8,960 nt of DNA from VAZQ01 sp036522235 (GTDB taxonomy: Bacteria; Pseudomonadota; Alphaproteobacteria; Rhizobiales; Xanthobacteraceae): assembly GCA_036522235.1 (NCBI GenBank), contig DATDGG010000223.1:1-8960 (forward strand), given 5' to 3'. Both the position numbers and the translations under genes were made by a program. Shown piece by piece: positions 1 to 6,979 of the stretch; within the stretch, counting starts at the first letter, position 1; every line of letters starts with the position of its first letter. The notes under the pieces were generated by a model, which searched no databases, was not told where the DNA came from, and worked only from the letters and a program-made list of their open reading frames with translations.

Positions 1-1580
<1,580 letters not shown>

Positions 1581-1599
1581 CCGGGGCGGGGGAAAGCAC

Positions 1600-2520
1600 A
1601 TGAGGTGGGGCGTCCTCGCGGCCGCCGTGCTGGCGCTGACGACGCGTACGGCATGGGCCGACGGTGTCACCAGTGCCACATCATGCTCGACCGCGGCGGC
1701 CGAGAGATCCTGCGCGTTCGATATTCGAATTTCGGGCGCGATCAGCGCATCCACGACGGCCGCGCTGAAGAAGGCATTGGCGGCGCGCGCCGAGATGATG
1801 CGGCGGGAGGGCAGCCAGAACGATTGGTGGATCATTCATATCGACAGCGGCGGCGGAAACGTGCCGGCGGCGATCGAGATCGGACGTCTGCTGCGTTCGA
1901 TCGACGCGCCGATCCAGGTCGATCCCGATCAGGTCTGCGCCAGCGCTTGCGTGCTGGTCTTCGCCGGCGCCACGCACCGCCTCGCCTACGGCCAGATCGG
2001 CATCCATCGCCCCTATTTCCAGACGCCGAGCACCGACTTTGCGGTCACGGACGTGCAAAGATGGTTTGATACCTTGTCGCGGCAAATCCGATCCTATCTG
2101 CGGGAGGTGAATGTCTCCGAGCGCCTGGCCGATGACTTGATGGCGGTGCCGCCCGAAGAGATGCGCTACCTGTCGGGAGAGGAGCTCGCCGCCTACGGGC
2201 TCGATATCGTCGACCCGGTCACCAAGGAAGCGGCCGATCTGCAGGAGGCGAGAAAGCTCGGGCTCGATCGCGGCCTCTACATGCAGCGCAAGGTCTTGTC
2301 CGAGAGCCTTTGCGGGGTGGTCGATCCGATCGACGCCAAGACGATTCGGCGGTCGCTGTCCTGCGCCAATGCCGTGCTGGCGGGCAAGCATGTCGAGCGC
2401 GCGCCACCCTGTCGAAATCGCGCCGCGACCTGCCAGGCGCCGGAACGACTATGGAACGGGAGAAGATTGAGCCCCGGCGATCAGGTGACGGACGACGGCT
2501 TTGTCATTTCCAGCGAATGA
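1600..2520 (+). CDS. Secreted ClpP/SppA-fold protein (COG3904-like periplasmic protein)
   Basis: This 306-residue protein probably acts outside the cytoplasm. Its N-terminus (MRWGVLAAAVLALTTRTAWA) looks like a Sec signal peptide with an AWA cleavage site. The mature part has the landmarks of the ClpP/crotonase fold: an IHIDSGGG turn at about 79-86 (oxyanion-type glycine loop), a CASAC motif at 113-117 in which Ser115 sits where ClpP and SppA carry their nucleophile, and IGIHRP with His136 as the likely general base. A Cys-rich C-terminus (Cys near 238, 254, 272 and 279) suggests disulfides. The substrate is unknown, and proteolytic activity is inferred from motif positions only. The ATG at 1600 is preceded by a purine-rich GGGGGAAAG stretch. 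It lies 19 bases after acsA and upstream of the L,D-transpeptidase, which also suits an envelope role. I recall related periplasmic proteins as common in rhizobia. Confidence 0.8.
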   Translation: MRWGVLAAAVLALTTRTAWADGVTSATSCSTAAAERSCAFDIRISGAISASTTAALKKALAARAEMMRREGSQNDWWIIHIDSGGGNVPAAIEIGRLLRSIDAPIQVDPDQVCASACVLVFAGATHRLAYGQIGIHRPYFQTPSTDFAVTDVQRWFDTLSRQIRSYLREVNVSERLADDLMAVPPEEMRYLSGEELAAYGLDIVDPVTKEAADLQEARKLGLDRGLYMQRKVLSESLCGVVDPIDAKTIRRSLSCANAVLAGKHVERAPPCRNRAATCQAPERLWNGRRLSPGDQVTDDGFVISSE

Positions 2521-2700
2521 TGCCGCTGCGCGGCGCCCCGCGGCCGAAGAGAATTTGACGAAAAACTTACCTTGTTTCGAGCTTGCGGATGAGCCGCCAG
2601 CGCATTTGGGCTATGTTTCTTAACCCTAACGGTCCCGCGCGGGGGATTGCTTTCGGTGGACCCGGGACGGTTGGGCTGCGCGCCAATCACGCACCAAGTC

Positions 2701-3234
2701 ATGGTACCCATAATGCATCAACGGTCTCGATTTGCGGCCGCCTGCGCGGCCTTGGGTTTCGCGACGCTGACCGCGCTCCCGCAAGCCGCGCACGCCAGCG
2801 GCGAGGTCGTTGCGTTCGGCGGCGGCTATGCCACCGGCACCATCGTGGTCAGGACCAACGAGCGCCGGCTTTATCTCGTGGTCGATGCCCAGCACGCCAT
2901 CCGCTACCCGGTCGGGGTCGGCAAGGCCGGCAAGCAATGGGCCGGTACCTCCCGTATCGACGGCAAATACGTGCAGCCGGCCTGGTCGCCGCCGGCCGAG
3001 GTCAGGCGCGACAAGCCTTCGCTGCCCGACGTGATCCCGGGCGGCGCGCCGCAAAATCCCATGGGGGTCGCCGCCATGACGCTCGCCGGCACCGAATACG
3101 CCATCCACGGCACCAACATGCCGGGCTCGATCGGCGGCTTCGTCTCCTACGGCTGCATCCGTATGTACAATGCGGACATTTCCGACCTGTTCGGACGCGT
3201 GAGCGTGGGCACGACGGTGGTGGTGACCAGGTGA
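2701..3234 (+). CDS. Small secreted L,D-transpeptidase (YkuD domain)
   Basis: L,D-transpeptidases cross-link peptidoglycan stems 3-3, or attach proteins to it, in the periplasm. The C-terminal half shows the YkuD active-site signature: HGTN at 136-139 and SYGCIRM with the catalytic Cys at 152 (177 residues in total). The N-terminus has basic residues, an Ala/Leu-rich core and an AHA cleavage site near residue 32, so it is exported; no lipobox is seen. The compact one-domain form, without LysM or a peptidoglycan-binding repeat, is common in Hyphomicrobiales. The start is uncertain. ATG 2701 is used, ATG 2713 four codons later gives a more typical signal peptide, and neither has a good Shine-Dalgarno; an in-frame TTG at 2647 is less likely. 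The 180 bases before it hold no gene and no convincing promoter. Which linkage it makes cannot be told from sequence. Confidence 0.9.
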   Translation: MVPIMHQRSRFAAACAALGFATLTALPQAAHASGEVVAFGGGYATGTIVVRTNERRLYLVVDAQHAIRYPVGVGKAGKQWAGTSRIDGKYVQPAWSPPAEVRRDKPSLPDVIPGGAPQNPMGVAAMTLAGTEYAIHGTNMPGSIGGFVSYGCIRMYNADISDLFGRVSVGTTVVVTR

Positions 3235-3238
3235 GAGT

Positions 3239-3290
3239 GATCAGAAGTCGGTAGTCAGAAGGCCGTGCTTGGGGGATCTGATTACTGATC
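3239..3290. repeat. Imperfect inverted repeat after the L,D-transpeptidase gene
   Basis: GATCAG (3239-3244) pairs with CTGATC (3285-3290), and TAGTCAG (3252-3258) pairs with CTGATTA (3278-3284) with one G-T pair. The 5' arm carries a 7-base bulge and the loop is 19 bases. It lies between two convergent genes (stops at 3234 and 3300), where a bidirectional terminator would be useful. There is no T-run on either side, so it is not a standard Rho-independent terminator. It may be a degenerate intergenic palindrome. Confidence 0.4.
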
Positions 3291-3299
3291 CCTGACAGG

Positions 3300-3776
3300 T
3301 CACACTGGCTTCAACCGCTGGCGCAGCGCTTCGGTGTCAATCCGATATTCCCAGTAATCGAGCAGCACTTCGCGATCGGCGTCGATGAACCGTCGCACTT
3401 GTTCCAGCAGGTGGGGCGGAACGTCACCAGCCGCGACCGTGCCGTCGGCGATGGTAACGGCTGCGATCTTGCTCTGCGGATTGACGGCGTCGGGCGGGTC
3501 GATCGCCAGCTTGATGCGGGCAGCATGTCGGGTTTTGCTCTTTGGCGAGATGAAGATGGTGTTGTCAATGCCGGTTACATTCTTGCGATAGGAAACCATC
3601 TCTTCGAGCAGCTCCTCCTCCGCCAGCTCGTCGGCAATGTCGACAAGCTCCGCCGTCGGCGCGATCGTGTAGCCGAGATCGGTCAGGTTGATGACGTGAC
3701 CGGCCCGCATGTGATCGAGCAGCCGCTGCGGGTCGGCCATGATCTCAGCGGTCGACGATGGGATAGCCACGGTCAT
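3300..3776 (-). CDS. Uncharacterised 158-residue protein
   Basis: I do not recognise the family with certainty. The protein is acidic in its first half (DIADELAEEELLEEM near 48-62) and contains IFISPKSKTRHAARIKLAIDPP (from about residue 74) and a C-terminal helix-like segment ending LLDYWEYRIDTEALRQRLKPV. It has no signal peptide or membrane segment, so it is probably cytoplasmic. I have an impression of similar unannotated proteins in Bradyrhizobium-type genomes. The ATG at 3776 is preceded by GGAG 10 bases upstream. ATG 3740 (start MADPQRLLDHM) is an alternative. The open frame runs to 3980, but that extension crosses the duplicated remnant at 3886-4080 and is not likely coding. The gene converges on the L,D-transpeptidase gene and has its own probable promoter and operator at 3793-3833. 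Confidence 0.75.
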   Translation of the reverse strand: MTVAIPSSTAEIMADPQRLLDHMRAGHVINLTDLGYTIAPTAELVDIADELAEEELLEEMVSYRKNVTGIDNTIFISPKSKTRHAARIKLAIDPPDAVNPQSKIAAVTIADGTVAAGDVPPHLLEQVRRFIDADREVLLDYWEYRIDTEALRQRLKPV

Positions 3777-3792
3777 GGAGAGACTGCTCCGT

Positions 3793-3833
3793 TGTGTGCA
3801 GCACACACAACCAATATAGCCTGCCGCACAGGC
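3793..3833 (-). promoter_or_regulatory. Probable promoter with two palindromic sites for the 158-residue gene
   Basis: Read on the - strand, TATATT (3813-3818) is a good -10 box placing transcription start near 3806, about 30 bases before the ATG at 3776. No good -35 is visible. Two palindromes flank the -10: TGTGTGC-A-GCACACA (3793-3807), perfect over 15 bases and covering the predicted start site, and GCCTG-N5-CAGGC (3819-3833) in the spacer. Their centres are 26 bases apart. The placement is that of repressor operators. The regulator is unknown. Confidence 0.45.
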
Positions 3834-3885
3834 TTTGGCATGGGCCCCAAGCGATCTCGCATGCCTTAATCGAAGATTCCTAAAA

Positions 3886-3931
3886 AGTCCGACGCTATTC
3901 CTTTGACCTCCCAGTTGCCGTAGCGCGCCGG
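3886..3931 (-). pseudogene. Duplicated 3' end of the SDHAF4 (DUF1674) gene
   Basis: On the - strand this stretch reads RYGNWEVKGIASDF, the same ending as the intact SDHAF4-like gene at 5231-5422 (RYGDWEVKGIASDF). At the DNA level 3901-3925 nearly matches 5241-5265 in the same orientation. The copy has an extra T at its end, so the original stop is lost and the frame reads on for four residues (LGIF plus D). There is no 5' part: at about 3931 the sequence jumps into an rsmB copy. It is a non-functional remnant. Confidence 0.8.
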
Positions 3932-4080
3932 GCTGGGCGGCCGCGTGCTCCCAACCAGGACCGTGCGAACGGCTGCGCACGGGCCGGTCGCGGGGCTCTC
4001 GGCATACGATGAGGGCGCCCGGTGGTCCAGGACGCGGCCGCTGCGCTGCCGGCCAGTTCGGCGATGTCGCCGGCAGACCA
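3932..4080 (+). pseudogene. Duplicated internal fragment of rsmB, frameshifted
   Basis: From 3932 the DNA follows 6141 onward of the intact rsmB, with only a few substitutions over the first 70 bases and more with small indels later; similarity ends near 4080 (about 6289). In frame from 3945 it reads VLPTRTVRTAAHGPVAGLS against VLPTGTVRTAAHGPVTGLS in RsmB (from residue 218). A deletion near 4026 shifts the frame, after which VQDAAAALP continues in another frame. It has no N-terminus, no SAM-binding motif and no catalytic cysteines, so it cannot be a working methyltransferase. It directly abuts the SDHAF4 3' copy, making a chimeric remnant. Confidence 0.85.
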
Positions 4081-4139
4081 CGCTTGGGGACATGAATCGG
4101 CTGGAGAAGATAGTGGCCACAAAACGATTCGGAGCGGGG

Positions 4140-4358
4140 CTATCTCGAACGAACCTCATGCGCGGCAAGCTCGGAATAGGCAGGCGCCCGCGAAGCATCG
4201 TTCGGCTGGAGAAGCCATTCTTGGAATCGTTGTTGCCGTGCCTTATCGACCTGGGCTCGCTGCCACGCTTCGAGGCACTTCTCGGTGCAGAAGCGGAGCG
4301 TGTAGTGGCGGTAGCGGACCAGGCCAAAGCGGCCCCCACAGAGGTGGCAGCGCTTCAT
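4140..4358 (-). CDS. Small Cys4 zinc-binding protein (72 residues)
   Basis: The N-terminus carries a likely zinc ribbon: Cys4-x2-Cys7 (CHLC), then Cys24-x3-Cys28 (FCTEKC), followed by a basic and Gln-rich helix-like region (about 29-50) and an unstructured tail. Short proteins with this MKRCHLCG...FC..KC layout are familiar as hypothetical proteins in Bradyrhizobium-type genomes; their function is not known to me. Nucleic-acid binding or a protein-contact role is a guess. The start is well fixed: ATG 4358 has GGAGG (4365-4369) with 6-base spacing, better than the in-frame GTG just upstream. Its ATG overlaps the stop of the 43-residue ORF by one base (TGATG), so the two are probably translationally coupled. 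It is the last gene of the three-gene - strand cluster. Confidence 0.75.
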   Translation of the reverse strand: MKRCHLCGGRFGLVRYRHYTLRFCTEKCLEAWQRAQVDKARQQRFQEWLLQPNDASRAPAYSELAAHEVRSR

Positions 4359-4489
4359 CACATGCCTCCGGGTTTACGTCGGGCTGGATCGTATCCACAA
4401 TGCCGATGAAGATGCTTTTGAGCCGGATTCGCTTCCGCGTTCGCGGCCGCCAGCGATGACAGGTCACTCCGCCCAGGCGCCTCGGTCAT
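4358..4489 (-). CDS. Possible 43-residue protein, coupled to the zinc-binding gene
   Basis: I do not recognise this short ORF. It starts MTEAPGRSDLSSLAAANAE and ends RRKPGGM. The ATG at 4489 has AAGG 7 bases upstream. The stop TGA shares its A with the ATG of the zinc-binding protein, the classic arrangement for translational coupling. It lies 48 bases after the stop of the 66-residue gene, in the same frame. The intervening codons read FVTLTTEQTIQIEGID, which looks protein-like, so the original gene may have been longer and lost its start. It could also be only a leader that brings ribosomes to the next gene. The size and lack of recognised homology keep confidence low. Confidence 0.4.
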   Translation of the reverse strand: MTEAPGRSDLSSLAAANAEANPAQKHLHRHCGYDPARRKPGGM

Positions 4490-4537
4490 GTCGATGCCTT
4501 CGATCTGGATCGTTTGCTCGGTCGTCAGCGTGACAAA

Positions 4538-4738
4538 TCAGGCTGCTATGACCCAATCAATCACCTTTGCAATCCAAGCATCCGCTGCGGAATCGAACTG
4601 AACTCGGTAGGCTCTCCAGCCCTTCTCGCGCAACGCGATCGACACTTCAAACGGCTCGGCCTCTGGCGAAACCCACAGCCCTACTCGGGTACGGCCCTTG
4701 GGTGTTTCTATCAACACCGGGCATTTACGGACGGACAT
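4538..4738 (-). CDS. Uncharacterised 66-residue protein
   Basis: First gene of the small - strand cluster. The protein begins MSVRKCPVLIETPKGRTRVG and continues with a Trp-rich compact sequence (LWVSPEAEPFEV, REKGWRAYRVQF, AWIAKVIDW). The alternation of hydrophobic and charged residues suggests a small beta-rich fold; there is no signal peptide or membrane segment. I do not know the family, though it reads like a genuine protein rather than a shadow. The ATG at 4738 is supported by GAGG with 7-base spacing, and a plausible promoter lies about 36 bases upstream. The 43-residue ORF and the zinc-binding protein follow in the same direction. Confidence 0.65.
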   Translation of the reverse strand: MSVRKCPVLIETPKGRTRVGLWVSPEAEPFEVSIALREKGWRAYRVQFDSAADAWIAKVIDWVIAA

Positions 4739-4937
4739 AGAACGACCTCAACACCAATAATCATCAGACGTGATTTATATCTGCACGCCCGGCGCAATGC
4801 CACACAACTGAACGTGAATGAACAACAACAAACGGATTTCAGATATTGCAGCGCAGTAGCGATTCGCTCCTACCATCTATCTGATGCAAGCATCAAAAAT
4901 TTCGCAAGCGAGATGGTCTTGTTTGCTTCTTGCGCAA
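4739..4937. other. AT-richer intergenic segment
   Basis: By hand count 4741-4920 is about 45% GC, clearly below the surrounding genes, which look to be in the mid-sixties. Apart from the candidate promoter, the only structure seen is a short palindrome TGATGC-AA-GCATCA (4882-4895). No convincing gene is present on either strand; the long + strand ORF across it is antisense to the small genes and lacks protein-like composition. The base composition suggests acquired DNA or a promoter region. Confidence 0.5.
4774..4803 (-). promoter_or_regulatory. Candidate promoter of the small-gene cluster
   Basis: On the - strand GTGGCA (4798-4803) and TATAAA (4774-4779) are separated by 18 bases, with 4 of 6 and 5 of 6 matches to the sigma-70 boxes. 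Transcription would begin about 29 bases before the ATG at 4738. The AT-richer surroundings support a promoter, but this is a pattern match only. Confidence 0.4.
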
Positions 4938-5168
4938 CTATCCAATGCACGGCAACAAAAGTGCGACGCACCGGCGCCGTGCGCAACAAGCAATCGATCG
5001 ACGGTAGCGGGCGGCACCATGGCTGCCCTCGCCGTGAACTACGCTGTCCCGGCCGAATCCCTCTACTGCGGCGCGAAAGCGCGCCTGCAGAAGGCTCGCG
5101 GAATCCACGACAAGCACGCCAGGCACGCGGCCGGACAAGTCACGGTAGGTAAGCCGGTAGCCCGACAC
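4938..5168 (-). CDS. Doubtful 76-residue ORF, possibly a decayed gene
   Basis: The first 50 residues look protein-like (YRLTYRDLSGRVPGVLVVD, then SLLQARFRAAVEGF), but the rest is rich in Arg and Cys (ARYRRSIACCARRRC) and looks like out-of-frame translation. The GTG at 5168 is the first usable start. An excellent AGGAGG exists, but it lies 17 bases upstream, too far for normal use. The frame stays open further upstream through the hairpin and into the end of the SDHAF4 gene without any ATG. The likely explanation is a real gene that lost its start or suffered a 3' frameshift. The family is not recognised. Confidence 0.3.
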   Translation of the reverse strand: MSGYRLTYRDLSGRVPGVLVVDSASLLQARFRAAVEGFGRDSVVHGEGSHGAARYRRSIACCARRRCVALLLPCIG

Positions 5169-5206
5169 GCGCGGAGTCTCGTCTGCCTCCTGATCACCGA
5201 CCCCCT

Positions 5207-5240
5207 GGATTTTTAGAATTTCCTCGATTTCTAAAAATCC
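5207..5240. repeat. Perfect 12-base inverted repeat over the SDHAF4 stop codon
   Basis: GGATTTTTAGAA (5207-5218) and its exact reverse complement TTCTAAAAATCC (5229-5240) are separated by a 10-base loop. The right arm contains the last codons and TAG stop (5231-5233) of the SDHAF4-like gene. In its mRNA this would form an AU-rich hairpin. There is no U-run after it, so it is not a standard terminator; mRNA 3' end protection, or one end of a former insertion, are alternatives. The remnant copy at 3886 has only the gene-side arm. Confidence 0.6.
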
Positions 5241-5422
5241 GAGGCTATGCCTTTGACCTCCCAGTCGCCGTAGCGTGTCGGGTCGGGACCGGCGCGCCCG
5301 GCGAGTTCCTTAGGTCGCCCGGGCTGCTCGCGCGCGGCCCGACGGGCCGCCGCTTCGGCCAGCGCCCGCTCGGCCGCAGGCGTAAGCGGCTTCCTGGGGG
5401 TGTCGTCTTTGGTGGCACTCAT
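5231..5422 (-). CDS. Succinate dehydrogenase assembly factor 4 homologue (DUF1674)
   Basis: This 63-residue protein ends with the family signature PTRYGDWEVKGIASDF. In mitochondria SDHAF4 binds flavinylated SdhA and helps complex II assembly; the bacterial members are assumed to do likewise in the cytoplasm. The N-terminal two-thirds is Ala/Arg/Glu-rich and helix-like, normal for the family, and the length is typical. ATG 5422 is the only Met in the protein. There is no clear Shine-Dalgarno and a good promoter sits immediately upstream, so the mRNA may be leaderless. It is divergent from rsmB across 80 bases. Its 3' end is duplicated at 3886-3931, and a 12-base inverted repeat covers its stop codon. 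Confidence 0.88.
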   Translation of the reverse strand: MSATKDDTPRKPLTPAAERALAEAAARRAAREQPGRPKELAGRAGPDPTRYGDWEVKGIASDF

Positions 5423-5426
5423 AAGC

Positions 5427-5456
5427 TTTAGATGCGGCGCGCTCTGGCGCGGTCAA
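5427..5456 (-). promoter_or_regulatory. Candidate promoter of the SDHAF4-like gene
   Basis: On the - strand TTGACC (5451-5456, 5 of 6 consensus bases) is followed after 18 bases by TCTAAA (5427-5432, 4 of 6). Only four bases separate the -10 box from the ATG at 5422, so transcription would start at or next to the first codon. That would explain why no ribosome binding site is seen. Confidence 0.45.
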
Positions 5457-5502
5457 GGCCCCTGTGCTCAGGTCCGCCGCTATTCCCGAGGCGCCCCGGC
5501 CG

Positions 5503-6888
5503 ATGTCAAAGAAACCTTCGATCTCAAAGAAACAGCCGGCGAGACCGCGCCTCGACGCATCGCCTGAGCCGCCGGGTTTTGCCGCCCGCCGCCTGGCGGC
5601 GGACATTCTGGATGGCGTGCTGCACCGCCACCGGGCGCTCGACGAGCTCTTGGATGTGGGCGCGCCGCCGGGCCTGACGGCGCTCGCCGACCGCGACCGC
5701 GCGCTGGTGCGCCATCTGGTGGCGACCGTGCTGCGCCGGCTCGGGACGCTGCGGCACCTGCTCGGTGTTCTGCTCGAGCGCGGCCTGCCTCGCGATGCGC
5801 CGCGGGCCGAGACCGCGCTGCTGATCGGTGCGGCGCAAATTCTCTGGCTCGAAGTGCCCGACCACGCCGCGGTCGATCTGGCGGTGCGCCTGGCGCAGGC
5901 CGATCGCCGCACCGCGCGCTACGCCGGCCTGGTCAATGCCGTCCTGCGGCGCCTCGCTCGCGACGGCGCCAAGCTCCTGGCCGAGGTCGACACCGTCATG
6001 CTGGACACGCCGGCCTGGCTCATGGAGCGCTGGGTCGCCAACTACGGGACTGCGACCGCGCGCGCGGTCGCGGCCGCGAATGGGCTCGAGCCGCCGCTCG
6101 ATCTCACGGTCAGGCGCGACCCGGCGCACTGGGCCACGATGCTGGGCGGCCGCGTGCTCCCGACCGGGACCGTGCGGACGGCCGCGCACGGGCCGGTCAC
6201 GGGGCTCTCCGGATACCGAGAGGGCGCCTGGTGGGTTCAGGATGCGGCGGCGGCGCTGCCGGGGCGCCTGTTCGGCGATCTCGCCGGCCAGGCGATCGCC
6301 GATCTGTGCGCGGCGCCCGGCGGCAAGACCGCGCAGCTCGCCGCGGGGGGCGCCCGGGTGGTGGCGGTCGATCGGTCGCCGGCCCGGATCGAGCGGGTCA
6401 AAGCCAATCTCCAACGGCTCGGCCTTGCGGCCGAGATCGTCGCCGGCGACATCCTCGACCCCGATCCGCCGCCATGGCGGACCGCCTCGTTCGACGGCGT
6501 CCTGCTCGATGCGCCATGCTCGTCGACCGGGACCATCCGGCGTCATCCGGACGTGCCCTGGCGCAAGCGGGCGGACGACATCGCCACCCTGGCGGGACTG
6601 CAGCGCGCGCTGCTCGCCCGTGCGGTCGAGTGGGTCAGGCCGGGCGGGGTCCTGGTCTATTGCGTCTGCTCGCTCGAGCCCGAGGAAGGCGTCGAAATCA
6701 TCGGCGAGCTCCTATCCGGCGATTCCCGCTTCCGCCGCCGCCCGATTTCCGCCGCGGAGATCGGCGGTATTGCGGAGGCTCTGACACCGGCCGGCGATCT
6801 GCGGACCCTGCCCTGCCATCTCGCCGATCCGGATCCGCGCATGGCCGGGCTCGATGGCTTCTTTGCCGCTCGCCTGGAGCGGATTTGA
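5503..6888 (+). CDS. rsmB: 16S rRNA (cytosine-967-C5) methyltransferase
   Basis: RsmB uses S-adenosylmethionine to methylate C967 of 16S rRNA in the cytoplasm. The protein has 461 residues from ATG 5503, near the family length. It begins with a short basic linker and a NusB-like RNA-binding domain (about 25-160), followed by the Rossmann methyltransferase domain. Motif I DLCAAPGGKTAQ (267-278) binds SAM. Motif IV DAPCSSTG has Cys339, and motif VI YCVCSLEPEEG has Cys389, the expected nucleophile in this two-cysteine family. Motif VI has Val where many relatives have Thr. An in-frame GTG at 5464 would add 13 residues; ATG 5503 is preferred, with GAGG 11 bases upstream. A decayed copy of codons around 213-262 lies at 3932-4080. 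The gene is followed on the same strand by the heparinase-like gene. Confidence 0.95.
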   Translation: MSKKPSISKKQPARPRLDASPEPPGFAARRLAADILDGVLHRHRALDELLDVGAPPGLTALADRDRALVRHLVATVLRRLGTLRHLLGVLLERGLPRDAPRAETALLIGAAQILWLEVPDHAAVDLAVRLAQADRRTARYAGLVNAVLRRLARDGAKLLAEVDTVMLDTPAWLMERWVANYGTATARAVAAANGLEPPLDLTVRRDPAHWATMLGGRVLPTGTVRTAAHGPVTGLSGYREGAWWVQDAAAALPGRLFGDLAGQAIADLCAAPGGKTAQLAAGGARVVAVDRSPARIERVKANLQRLGLAAEIVAGDILDPDPPPWRTASFDGVLLDAPCSSTGTIRRHPDVPWRKRADDIATLAGLQRALLARAVEWVRPGGVLVYCVCSLEPEEGVEIIGELLSGDSRFRRRPISAAEIGGIAEALTPAGDLRTLPCHLADPDPRMAGLDGFFAARLERI

Positions 6889-6902
6889 GGGATTTTCGCG
6901 GA

Positions 6903-6911
6903 TTATCCACA
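6903..6911 (+). promoter_or_regulatory. Single consensus DnaA box
   Basis: TTATCCACA, identical to the E. coli DnaA-box consensus, lies 14 bases after the rsmB stop, in the gap before the heparinase-like gene. No second box or AT-rich unwinding region is seen, so this is not a replication origin. It could bind DnaA as a regulatory or titration site, or be chance. Confidence 0.35.
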
Positions 6912-6979
6912 GTTGGCCGCAGGCGGACCGTTCGCTATCTTCGCCCAGCGGTCCAGAAATGCCGGGCTTTTGTTCGGCC

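Noticed and set aside
2555..2617. TTGACG at 2555 and TATGTT at 2612 as a promoter for the L,D-transpeptidase
   Set aside because: The two boxes are far too far apart, and neither has a partner at 16-18 bases.
3777..3980. N-terminal extension of the 158-residue protein
   Set aside because: The extra residues come from the promoter region and the antisense of the rsmB remnant. The internal ATG at 3776 with GGAG upstream is the better start.
3866..4339. 157-codon - strand frame containing the SDHAF4-like ending
   Set aside because: It joins antisense of the zinc-protein region, antisense of the rsmB remnant and the SDHAF4 stub by chance. Only the last part is homologous to a gene.
4514..5152. 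212-codon + strand frame across the small genes
   Set aside because: It is antisense to small genes that have ribosome binding sites, it runs through the AT-richer gap, and it has no recognisable protein features.
3886..5240. Complete integrative element or insertion sequence
   Set aside because: There is no transposase, integrase or terminal inverted repeats, and the repeats are gene fragments, one fused to an rsmB piece, so a duplication scar is more likely.
5524..6546. 340-codon - strand frame and a 318-codon + strand frame over rsmB
   Set aside because: Both overlap the clearly coding rsmB frame and have low-complexity Arg/Pro/Gly composition.
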